Shown: piece by piece, positions 51,068 to 59,261 of the stretch
Numbering within the stretch: position 1 is the first letter of the stretch
How the letters are laid out: every line of letters begins with the position of its first letter
Assembly: GCF_016031615.1 (NCBI RefSeq)
Contig: NZ_JACYXC010000002.1
Coordinates: 124,001-188,000 of the forward strand
Length of the DNA stretch: 64,000 nucleotides
Reading direction: 5' to 3'
Source of the DNA: Streptomyces pactum
GTDB lineage: Bacteria; Actinomycetota; Actinomycetes; Streptomycetales; Streptomycetaceae
Program-made: the position numbers and the translations under genes
Notes under the pieces: generated by a model
Told to the model about the DNA's origin: nothing
Seen by the model: only the letters and a program-made list of their open reading frames with translations
The model's database searches: none

Positions 51068-52082
51068 GTGCCCGCCCTCCGCACCGCCCCCCGTACCGCC
51101 CGCACCCGCCGTCACGCCTGGGCGGCCCCGATCCTCGCCGCGGCCTTCCTGCTGACCGCCTGCGGCAACCCCTCGGAGGAGGAGACGGCCCGCACCGGGA
51201 ACGCCGGGGCGGCCGACGGCACCGGGACGCGGATCAACACCAGCCCCGAGCAGAACCGGATCCGCACCGCCAAGGTCGACGAGATCGCCGCGGCGCTGCC
51301 GAAGAGAATCCGCGACCGCGGCACCCTGGAGGTCGCCAACTCCACCGGCAGCGAACCACCCCTGGGCCTGTACGCCACGGACAACAAGACCCACATCGGC
51401 GTGGAGGTGGACATCGCCTACCTGCTCGCCGACGTCCTGGGGCTGAAGGTGCACCAGAACACCGTCTCCTGGGAGAACGTCTTCATCGGGCTGGACAGCG
51501 GCAAGTACGACGTCGGGGTCAGCAACATCACCGTCACCGAGGAGCGCAAGGACAAGTACGACTTCGCCACCTACCGCAAGGACGACCTCGCCTTCGAGGC
51601 GCGGAAGGGCAGCGGCTGGAAGATCAACGGTCCGAAGGACGTGGCGGGCAGGACGGTCGCCGTGGACTCCGGGACCAACCAGGAGAAGCTGCTGGTGGAG
51701 TGGAGCAAGGAGGCGGAGAAAGCCGGACTGGACCCGGTGGACATCAAGTACTACCAGGACCAGACCGACACCTACCTCGCGCTGGAGTCCGGCCGCATCG
51801 ACCTCTACCTCGGCCCCAACCCGACCGCCGCCTACCATGCGGCGACCACCGGGAAGACCGAGGTGGTCGGCACCTCCTCGGGCGCCGGCGCCGACCTCCA
51901 GGGCCTGATCGCGGCCACCACCAAGAAGGGCAACGGGCTCGTCGGGCCGCTCGCCGACGCGCTCAACACGGTCATCGACAACGGCACCTACGCCCAGGTC
52001 CTCAAGCGCTGGGGGCTCTCCGCGGAGGCCGTCACCCGCTCCGAGATCAACCCGCCCGGCCTGCCCCCGCACCTCCTCCTGA
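51068..52082 (+). CDS. Amino acid-type ABC substrate-binding lipoprotein 2 (stop codon lost by indel)
   Basis: Second solute-binding family 3 lipoprotein. The signal is RRHAWAAPILAAAFLLTACG with Cys32 lipidated. The mature part has IRDRGTLEVANSTGSEPPLGLY, GVEVDIAYLLADVLGLKV, VFIGLDSGKYDVGVSNITVTEERKDKYDFATY and TVIDNGTYAQVLKRWGLS, ending SEINPPG as in binding protein 1 (SRINPPE). The frame then stays open for another 2.6 kb to 54700, across two following genes. Removing one base from the C5 run at 52064-52068 ends the protein with LPRTSS and TGA at 52080-52082, giving 337 residues, the normal length; that end is used here. Confidence 0.87.
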
Positions 52083-52256
52083 CCACCCGCCGCGGGCGCA
52101 CCGCCCCGGCCGTGCGCCCGCGGCCGCCGGCACCCCCTACCCCCCACCCGCCGACACCCCCCGTACCCCCACCCGCCGGCCGGCCGCGCGGCGTGAACCC
52201 TCCGCCGGCCGTCCGCCCCCGACCCCCGCCGCACCGAACCCCCAGGACACGAGGCC

Positions 52257-53391
52257 ATGCCCCCCGAACTCCACCTCGCCGCCGCGCTCGACGCCGCCGG
52301 GCACCCGGCCCCGCCAGGCCGGCCCCTCCGCCGCCGGCCGGGCCGACCCGCCGGCCGCCGGCCACTGGACCGCCCTGGCCGCCCTCGCCGAACAGGGCGC
52401 GCTGGACTTCGTCACCCTCGACGACTCCCTCGCCCCGCCGCCCGAGGGCCACCCGGGACGGCCCGATGCGGTGGCCGTGCTCGCCCGGGTCGCCCCGGAC
52501 ACCCACCGGATCGGACTCGTCCCCACCGTCACCACCACCCACACCGAGCCGTTCCACGTCTCCTCCGCCCTCGCCACCCTCGACTTCGTCAGCGAGGGCC
52601 GGGCCGGCTGGCTGGCCGAGGTCTCCACCACCGAGGCCGAGGCCCGCGCCATCGGGCGCCGCCCGGTGGCGCCCCCGGCCGAACTGTGGGCCGAGGCGGC
52701 GGACGCCGCCGAGGTCGCGGCCCGGCTGTGGGACAGCTGGGAGGACGACGCGGAGATCCGCGACGCCGCCACCGGCCGCTTCATCGACCGCGACCGGCTC
52801 CACCACATCGACTTCCACGGCCGGTACTTCTCGGTGCGCGGACCGGCCATCGTGCCCCGGCCGCCGCAGGGCCGGCCACCGGTCGCGGTGGTCTGGGACC
52901 CGGCCGGGCCACCGGCCCGCCGCACCTTCGCCGCCCGCCACGCGGACATCGTGCTGCTCGCCGCGGACGACCCGGACCGGGCGCGCACCGCCCTGCGCGA
53001 ACTGCGCGACCGCGCCGCCGCGGCGGGCCGGGAACCCGCACAGCCGCGGGTGCTGCTCCGGGTCGCCATCGCACTCACCGGCCCCGACGGGTCCGGCCAC
53101 CCGGGCCGGCCCGTCGCCGGCCGCCCCGCCGGCGCCCCGGCGCTGCGCCACACCGGCACCCCGGGCGAACTCGCCGGCCGGCTCGCCGACTGGCGGGAGG
53201 CCACCGGCGCCGACGGCTTCCACCTGCTGCCCGCCGACCCCGTCGCCGATCTCGGCGCGGTGGTCCGCCACCTGGTGCCCGCACTGCGCGCACGCGGCCT
53301 GTTCCGCACCGGCTACACCGGCCGCACCCTGCGCGACCACCTCGGCCTGCCCCGCCCCGCCAACCGCTACACCACGAAGACGGTCCGATGA
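52257..53391 (+). CDS. LLM class flavin-dependent oxidoreductase (one-base frameshift near N-terminus)
   Basis: A luciferase-like monooxygenase of about 377 residues. The N-terminus MPPELHLAAALDAAGHPAPPG is read from the ATG at 52257; the rest (GHWTALAALAEQGALDFVTLDDSLAPP onward) is in another frame. One extra base between about 52290 and 52340, in C-rich sequence, explains this. The core shows RIGLVPTVTTTHTEPFHVSSALATLDFVSEGRAGW and HHIDFHGRYFSVRGP, typical of the NtaA/DszA-like branch, which oxidises organosulfur or chelator compounds with FMNH2. The stop overlaps the next start as ATGA. Confidence 0.83.
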
Positions 53392-54716
53392 CACCACAGC
53401 ACCGCCCCCGCAAACAGGTCCACCTCGCCGCCCACTTCCCCGGGGTGAACAACACCACCGTCTGGACCGACCCGGAGTCCGGCAGCCAGATCGACTTCAG
53501 CTCCTTCCGGCACCTGGCGCGCACCGCCGAACGCGGCAGGTTCGACTTCTTCTTCCTCGCCGAGGGGCTGCGGCTGCGCGAGCGCAAGGGCCACATCCAC
53601 GACCTGGACGTGGTGGGCCGCCCCGAGTCGCTGACGGTCCTCGCCGCCCTCGCCGCCGTCACCGACCACCTCGGCCTGGCCGCGACCGTCAACACCACCT
53701 TCAACGAGCCGTACGAACTCGCCCGCCGCTTCGCCACCCTCGACCACCTGTCCGGCGGACGCGCCGCCTGGAACGTCGTCACCAGCTCCGACGCCTTCAC
53801 CGGCGAGAACTTCCGCCGCGGCGGCTACCTCGACCACGCCGACCGCTACACCCGCGCCGCCGAGTTCGTCCAGCTCGCCCGCGCGCTGTGGGACTCCTGG
53901 CCCCCCGCGGAGCCGCCGCGTACCCTCACCCACACCGGACCGCAGTTCGACATCACCGCCCGCAGCACCCTGCCCCGCCCGCCCCAGGGCCACCCGGTGG
54001 TCATCCAGGCCGGGGACTCCGACGAGGGCCGCGAGTTCGCCGCCCGGCACGCCGACATCATCTTCAGCCGCCACAGCACCCCGGAGGCCGGCCGCGCCTT
54101 CCACGCCGACGTCCGGCGCCGGCTGCGGAAGTACGGCCGCGGCCCGGACGACCTGAAGATCATGCCCGCCGCCGGCTTCGTGCTCGGCGACACCGACGCC
54201 GACGCCGAGGAGCGCGCCGTCGCCATCCGCCACCAGCAGGTCGGCCCGCAGACCGCCATCGCCCTGCTGGAGAACGTCTGGGGCCGGGACCTGTCCGGGT
54301 ACGACCCCGACGGCCCGCTGCCGGACATCGACCCCGTCCCGGACAGCGACGTGGTCCGCGGCTGGGCCCACTCCGGCGACCGGTTCGGCATCGCCTCCCG
54401 GTGGCGCGCGGTGGCCGAGGAGAAGAAGCTGTCCATCCGGGAGCTGGCTGTCGAACTCACCGCCCGCCAGGCGTTCGTCGGCTCGCCCGCCACGGTGGCC
54501 GCCGCGATCGACGAGGCGGTGCGGACCGATGTCGCCGACGGCTTCATCCTCGTGCCCCACCTCACGCCGGGCGGCCTCGACGACTTCGTGGACCGGGTGG
54601 TGCCGCTGCTCCAGGAGCGTGGCGTCTTCCGCACCGAGTACCAGGGCCCCACCCTCCGCCACCACCTGGGCCTGCCCGCGCCGCGACCGCTGCCCGATGA
54701 GGAGGTGACGGCATGA
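53388..54716 (+). CDS. NtaA/SnaA/DszA family FMN-dependent monooxygenase (CmoJ-like)
   Basis: A 442-residue two-component flavin monooxygenase. Hallmarks of the NtaA/DszA group are HLAAHFPGVNNTTVWTDPESGSQIDFSSFRHLARTAERGRFDFFFLAEGLRLRE, VNTTFNEPYELARRFATLDHLSGGRAAWNVVTSSD, and QAGDSDEGREFAARHADIIFS. DszA and its relatives cleave C-S bonds in sulfones and thioethers; CmoJ of the Bacillus S-alkylcysteine pathway belongs to the same family. It needs FMNH2 from a reductase, probably the SsuE-like protein encoded nearby. Both ends overlap neighbours by four bases, showing tight coupling. Confidence 0.93.
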   Translation: MTPQHRPRKQVHLAAHFPGVNNTTVWTDPESGSQIDFSSFRHLARTAERGRFDFFFLAEGLRLRERKGHIHDLDVVGRPESLTVLAALAAVTDHLGLAATVNTTFNEPYELARRFATLDHLSGGRAAWNVVTSSDAFTGENFRRGGYLDHADRYTRAAEFVQLARALWDSWPPAEPPRTLTHTGPQFDITARSTLPRPPQGHPVVIQAGDSDEGREFAARHADIIFSRHSTPEAGRAFHADVRRRLRKYGRGPDDLKIMPAAGFVLGDTDADAEERAVAIRHQQVGPQTAIALLENVWGRDLSGYDPDGPLPDIDPVPDSDVVRGWAHSGDRFGIASRWRAVAEEKKLSIRELAVELTARQAFVGSPATVAAAIDEAVRTDVADGFILVPHLTPGGLDDFVDRVVPLLQERGVFRTEYQGPTLRHHLGLPAPRPLPDEEVTA

Positions 54717-55870
54717 GGTTCCAGGTGCTGACCATCGTCGGCCACGCCCCGCACCCGCTCACCGGGGAGCTGGCCCCGGCCGCCGACCGGCTCGCGGAGG
54801 TCGTGGATACCGGGGTCGCCGCCGAACAGCTGGGCTTCGACGGCTACGCCGTGGGGGAGCGGCACGCCGGCCCCTTCCTCTCCTCCGCCCCCACCGTGCT
54901 GCTGGGCGCGCTCGCCGCCCGGACCAGCCGCATCCGCCTGCTCACCGGCGTCACCGTGGTGGCCGTCCTGGACCCGGTCCGGGTCGCCGAGGACTACGCC
55001 ACCGTCGACCAGCTCTCCCGCGGCCGCCTGGAACTGGTCATCGGCAAGGGCGCCGAGGCGGGCCACTTCGACCTGTTCGGCCTCGACGAATCCCTCCAGT
55101 GGGAGTACCAGGCCGAGAAGTACGAACTGCTGCGCCGGCTGTGGCGGGAGGAGAACGTCAGCTGGACCGGCCGGTTCCGCCCGCCGCTGAAGGACGTCAC
55201 CACCGTGCCCCGGCCGTACGGCGGCCGGCCGCCGCGCGTCTGGCACGGCTCGGCCACCAGCCTCGCCTCACCGGAGCTGGCCGCCCGCCACGGCGACCCG
55301 CTCTTCAGCGCCAACGCCGTCCAGCCCCGCGAGGCGTACGCCCGGCTCATCGCCCACTACCGGGAACGCTTCGAGGCGTACGGGCACGACCTGCGCACCG
55401 CGTACGTGGGCGCCGGGTCCGGGGGCCTGTTCATCGCCGACACCACCCGGCAGGCGGTGGCGCTCTTCCGGGACTTCTACGAGGCCCGGGTCCGCCAGAG
55501 CCACCGCCCGCACCTGGAGGGCAGACCCGGCTACAACACGCCGTTCCGCACCGTGGAGGAGGCGGTCGAACACGGCCCCCACCTCATCGGCAGCCCGCAG
55601 CAGATCATCGACAAGATCCTCGGGTACCACCAGGTCTACCGGCACGACCTGCAGTCCATCACCGTGGACTCCTCCGGCCTGGGCCTGCCGCAGCAGATCG
55701 AGCAGCTGCAGCGCTTCGCCGAGGAGATCGCCCCGGCCGTCCGGGCCGCGGCGCCCACCACCCTGTGGCAGGAGGCGCCGGGGGACGACCGCGCCACCGA
55801 CCTGCCCACCGCCCACCGCACCGCCGACGACCGAACGGCCGAGCGCGCCGGCGACCGCACCGCCGGCTGA
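54713..55870 (+). CDS. LLM class flavin-dependent oxidoreductase
   Basis: A 385-residue luciferase-like protein. Characteristic segments are LAEVVDTGVAAEQLGFDGYAVGERHAGPF, SRIRLLTGVTVVAVLDPVRVAEDYATVDQLSRGRLELVIGKGAEAGHFDLFGL and RTVEEAVEHGPHLIGSPQQIIDKIL. This branch is common in Streptomyces sulfur loci and its reaction is not known. The C-terminal 40 residues (Asp/Arg/Thr repeats such as TADDRTAERAGDRTAG) are low complexity. It is the fourth such enzyme of the island, so several C-S or C-N oxidations on different substrates are plausible. Start overlaps the previous stop as ATGA. Confidence 0.92.
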   Translation: MRFQVLTIVGHAPHPLTGELAPAADRLAEVVDTGVAAEQLGFDGYAVGERHAGPFLSSAPTVLLGALAARTSRIRLLTGVTVVAVLDPVRVAEDYATVDQLSRGRLELVIGKGAEAGHFDLFGLDESLQWEYQAEKYELLRRLWREENVSWTGRFRPPLKDVTTVPRPYGGRPPRVWHGSATSLASPELAARHGDPLFSANAVQPREAYARLIAHYRERFEAYGHDLRTAYVGAGSGGLFIADTTRQAVALFRDFYEARVRQSHRPHLEGRPGYNTPFRTVEEAVEHGPHLIGSPQQIIDKILGYHQVYRHDLQSITVDSSGLGLPQQIEQLQRFAEEIAPAVRAAAPTTLWQEAPGDDRATDLPTAHRTADDRTAERAGDRTAG

Positions 55871-56053
55871 CCACCGGCGTCCGGACGCCGGGTGCCCGGT
55901 GAGGGCCACGCCCGGCCGGGCGCCCCGGCGCCTCCCGGCCCCGTCACCAGCGTCCCCGGCCCCGCTCCGCGCACCGATCCCGTACCGATCCGCGATCCGA
56001 CCCCGATTCCGTCAGCACCACCACCCCCACCACCGTTCGCCGAAGGGTCCGCC

Positions 56054-56608
56054 ATGGCCACCGTCCTGTCCGTCTCCGGAAGCCCGTCCGCCACCTCCCG
56101 CACCGCCCGGCTGCTGCGCCACCTGAGCGCACGGCTGGTGGCGCAGGGGCACGAGGTGATCCCGCTCGACGTCCGTACCCTCCCCGCCGAGGCCCTGCTC
56201 GGTGCCGACTTCACCCACCCGGCCATCGAACGGGCCACCGCCCTGTTCGCCCGGGCGGACGGCGTGGTCGTCGGCACCCCGGTGTACAAGGCCGCGTACT
56301 CCGGGCTGCTGAAGTCCCTGCTCGACGTGCTCCCGCAGTACGCGCTCGCGGGCAAGACGGTGCTGCCGCTGGCCACCGGCGGGACCACGGCCCATGTGCT
56401 CGCCATCGACTACGCCCTGCGGCCGGTGCTCAGCTCCATGGGGGCCGCGCACATCGTGCAGGGCTGGTTCACCCTGGACAAGGACATCGAGACCGGGCCG
56501 GACGGCGGGGTGGTCCTGGCCCCCGGCACGGCCGAGGCGCTCGGCCAGGTGACCGACCAGTTCTCGGCCGCTCTGGGGCGGACCACCCAGCTGGCCGCCG
56601 CCGGCTGA
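56054..56608 (+). CDS. NAD(P)H-dependent FMN reductase (SsuE-like)
   Basis: A 184-residue flavodoxin-fold reductase that would supply FMNH2 to the four monooxygenases. VLSVSGSPSATSRTARLL contains the phosphate-binding GSP loop (SGSPSxxSRT), and GVVVGTPVYKAAYSGLLKSLLDVL is the flavin-binding TPxYxxxxxGxLK motif. PLATGGTTAHVLAIDYALRPVLSSMGA matches SsuE. The ATG at 56054 has GAAGGG upstream; the open frame before it is low complexity. It is last in the island, 183 bases after the preceding gene, and is followed by a strong hairpin. Confidence 0.93.
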   Translation: MATVLSVSGSPSATSRTARLLRHLSARLVAQGHEVIPLDVRTLPAEALLGADFTHPAIERATALFARADGVVVGTPVYKAAYSGLLKSLLDVLPQYALAGKTVLPLATGGTTAHVLAIDYALRPVLSSMGAAHIVQGWFTLDKDIETGPDGGVVLAPGTAEALGQVTDQFSAALGRTTQLAAAG

Positions 56609-56759
56609 CCGGCCGGCCGCCGGTGCCGCCCGGACGTGCCCCCGGCCCACGACCGCGGACCGGGGCCGCGGGCCCGGGGGCCCGGACGGCGTCCGCACAC
56701 GACCGCGGGGCGGGACCGGTGTGCCGGCCCCGCCCCGCGTGCCTTTCCCTCCGCGTGCC

Positions 56760-56818
56760 CCGGCCCCGTCTGTGCCGGCCCGGTGGCCACGGCCACCGGG
56801 CACGGCCGCCGGGGCCGG
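56760..56818. terminator. Bidirectional terminator between reductase and htpG
   Basis: Outer arms CCGGCCCCG (56760-56768) and CGGGGCCGG (56810-56818); inner perfect arms CCCGGTGGCC (56779-56788) and GGCCACCGGG (56791-56800) with a two-base loop. Convergent genes end on both sides. Confidence 0.75.
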
Positions 56819-56824
56819 ACGGCG

Positions 56825-58804
56825 CTACAGCGTGCGCTGCAGCCGGTCGGCCAGCAGCGTGATGAAGCGCTGCGGGTCGGTCAGCTCACCGCCCTCGGCG
56901 AGCAGCGCCATGCCGTGCAGCAGCTCCGCGGTCTCCGCCAGCGCCTCGGTTTCACCGCCCGACGCGTGGGCCTCGCGCAACCCGGTGACCAGCGGGTGCG
57001 TGGGGTTCAGCTCCAGGATGCGCTTGACCTGCGGCATGTCCTGGCCCATCGCCCGGAACATGTTCTCCAGGGCGGGCGTCATGTCGTAGGTGTCACCGAC
57101 GATGCAGGCGGGCGAGGTGGTCAGCCGGGAGGACAGCCGCACCTCCTTCACCTTCTCGCCCAGCGCCGTCGTCATCCACGACAGCAGGTCGCCGAACTCC
57201 TTCTGCAGGCGCTCCCGCTCGGCCTCGACCTCCTTCTTCTCCTCCTCGGTGTCGAGGTCCACCTGTCCCTTGGCGATCGACTGGAACGCCTTGCCGTCGA
57301 ACTCCGGCACCGAACCGACCCACATCTCGTCGATCGGGTCGGTGAGCAGCAGCACCTCGTACCCCTTGGCCCGGAAGGCCTCCATGTGCGGGGAGTTCTC
57401 GATGACGGTGCGCGACTCACCCGTCATGTAGTAGATGTGCTGCTGCCCGTCCTTCATCCGGTCGATGTACTGCCGCAGCGTGACCGGCTTCTCGGCGTCG
57501 TGCGTCGAGGCGAACGAGCAGATCTCCAGGATGGCGTCGCGGTTCTCGAAGTCGTCGAGCAGACCCTCCTTCACCGCCCGGCCGAACTGCTTCCAGAACG
57601 TCGCGTAGCGCTCGGCGTCGCCGGACATCATGTCCTTCACCGTCGCCAGCAGCTTCTTCACCAGCCGTCGCCGCATCAGCTGGATCTGGCGGTCCTGCTG
57701 CAGGGTCTCCCGGGAGACGTTCAGCGACAGGTCCTGCGCGTCCACCACACCCTTGACGAAGCGCAGGTACTCCGGCATGAGGTCTTCGCAGTCGTCCATG
57801 ATGAAGACGCGCTTGACGTACAGCTGGACGCCGCGCTTGCGCTCCCGCAGGAACAGGTCCGGCGGGGCCACGGACGGGATGAACAGCAGCGCCTGGTACT
57901 CGAAGGTGCCCTCCGCCTGCATACGGATGGTTTCGAGCGGGTCGTTCCAGTCGTGGCTGATGTGCTTGTAGAACTCGTGGTATTCGTCGTCGGACACCTC
58001 CTCCCGGGAACGCGCCCACAGCGCCTTCATCGAGTTCAGGGTCTCGGCCCCGGGCGCGGAATCCGCGTTCGCGGCGGAGTCCGGGGATTCCCCGCCGTCC
58101 CCGGACTTCTCCGCACCGGCGGCCTCCGAGGAATCCGCCGCCTTCTTGCCGGTGGCCATCCGGATGGGCCAGGTGATGAAGTCGGAGTACCGCTTGACGA
58201 TTTCCCGGATCTTGTGGTCCGAGGTGTAGTCGAAGAGCCGGTCCTCGGCGTCCTCGGGCTTCAGGTGCAGGGTGACCGCGGTGCCCTGCGGGGCGTCCTC
58301 GACCGTCTCGATGGTGTACGTGCCCTGGCCGTCGGACTCCCAGCGGGTGCCGCTGGTCTGGGTGGCGTGCCGGGTCACCAGGGTGACCTTGTCGGCCACC
58401 ATGAAACCGGAGTAGAAACCGACGCCGAACTGGCCGATCAGGTCCTGTGAGGCCGCCGAGTCCTTGGCCTCCTTCAGCTCCTGGAGCAGCTTGGCGGTCC
58501 CGGACTTGGCGATGGTCCCGATCAGGTCCACCACCTCCTCGTGCGTCATGCCGATGCCGTTGTCCCGCACGGTGAGCGTCCGCCGGTCGCGGTCGGCCTC
58601 GATCGCGATGTGCAGATCGGAGGTGTCCGCCCGCAGTTCGGTGCCGCGCAGCTTTTCCAGCCGCAGTTTGTCCAGGGCGTCGGAGGCGTTGGAGATGAGC
58701 TCCCGCAGGAAGACGTCCTTGTTCGAATAGATCGAGTGGATCATCAGTTGGAGGAGCTGACGAGCCTCGACCTGAAACTCGAACGTTTCGGCCTTTGTGC
58801 TCAC
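56825..58804 (-). CDS. htpG: Molecular chaperone HtpG (Hsp90)
   Basis: A 659-residue ATP-dependent chaperone. The N-terminal GHKL ATPase domain shows MSTKAETFEFQVEARQLLQLMIHSIYSNKDVFLRELISNASDALDKLR, DNGIGMTHEEV and GQFGVGFYSGFMVADKV (lid and glycine box). The middle domain has LFIPSVAPPDLF, VKRVFIMDDCEDLMPEYLRFVKGVVDAQDLSLNVSRE with the catalytic-loop Arg. An acidic, Ser/Ala/Gly-rich insert of about 35 residues sits at about 235-270 between the two, where eukaryotic Hsp90 has a charged linker. GTG at 58804 is chosen (MSTKAETFEF is the family start) with AGGAAAGGAAG upstream. Confidence 0.97.
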   Translation of the reverse strand: MSTKAETFEFQVEARQLLQLMIHSIYSNKDVFLRELISNASDALDKLRLEKLRGTELRADTSDLHIAIEADRDRRTLTVRDNGIGMTHEEVVDLIGTIAKSGTAKLLQELKEAKDSAASQDLIGQFGVGFYSGFMVADKVTLVTRHATQTSGTRWESDGQGTYTIETVEDAPQGTAVTLHLKPEDAEDRLFDYTSDHKIREIVKRYSDFITWPIRMATGKKAADSSEAAGAEKSGDGGESPDSAANADSAPGAETLNSMKALWARSREEVSDDEYHEFYKHISHDWNDPLETIRMQAEGTFEYQALLFIPSVAPPDLFLRERKRGVQLYVKRVFIMDDCEDLMPEYLRFVKGVVDAQDLSLNVSRETLQQDRQIQLMRRRLVKKLLATVKDMMSGDAERYATFWKQFGRAVKEGLLDDFENRDAILEICSFASTHDAEKPVTLRQYIDRMKDGQQHIYYMTGESRTVIENSPHMEAFRAKGYEVLLLTDPIDEMWVGSVPEFDGKAFQSIAKGQVDLDTEEEKKEVEAERERLQKEFGDLLSWMTTALGEKVKEVRLSSRLTTSPACIVGDTYDMTPALENMFRAMGQDMPQVKRILELNPTHPLVTGLREAHASGGETEALAETAELLHGMALLAEGGELTDPQRFITLLADRLQRTL

Positions 58805-59261
58805 TTTCTTCCTTTCCTGAGGGCATTCGGATGAACTCGTGCCACATGCTGAGGAATTCATCAGCTGAGACCGGCCTGATCAGTATAAAAGGGTGCGGAC
58901 TTCCCCGTGCTGGGAACGGCTTGAGAGCCACCCGTCACCCGATGGTCCGGTCCGGTCGCACGCGGGGTGAGCCCGGCGGCCGCGTCGGTCGGCGGGCCGC
59001 GTCGCCCCGGGCCCGTCCACCCCCGCCGCGCGCGTCCCCGCCGCTCAGGGGCCGGGGCGCACCCTCGGGGGCGGGTGGAAAAAGGTGTGGTCCGGGCCGC
59101 CGGCCGCTCGGTACGGTCGCGGCCATGGCAACTGTGGAGGCTCCGGGACGGATAGTTCGAGGTGCGGACGGGGGGACGGGACCGGCCTCGCGCGGCCCGG
59201 TCGGCGGACCGGGCCCGGCACCGGTGAACCACAGGCGGCCGAGCGGCTGCGGGGACGAGGG
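58805..59261. other. Divergent intergenic region between htpG and an MFS gene
   Basis: On the minus strand TATACT (58882-58887) is a clear minus-10 box for htpG, in an AT-rich stretch with TCAGCTGA and CTGATCAGG palindromes nearby; no CIRCE or HAIR element was recognised. On the plus strand an open frame of 46 codons (59125-59265, MATVEAPGRIVRG start) overlaps the transporter start as ATGA and might be a coupling peptide, but its composition is not convincing. Confidence 0.5.

Noticed and set aside
51068..54700. A 1210-codon fusion of binding protein with a long Pro/Arg-rich domain
   Set aside because: The sequence after residue 335 is a shadow of two monooxygenase genes read in the wrong frame; one base in the C5 run at 52064 restores a normal stop.
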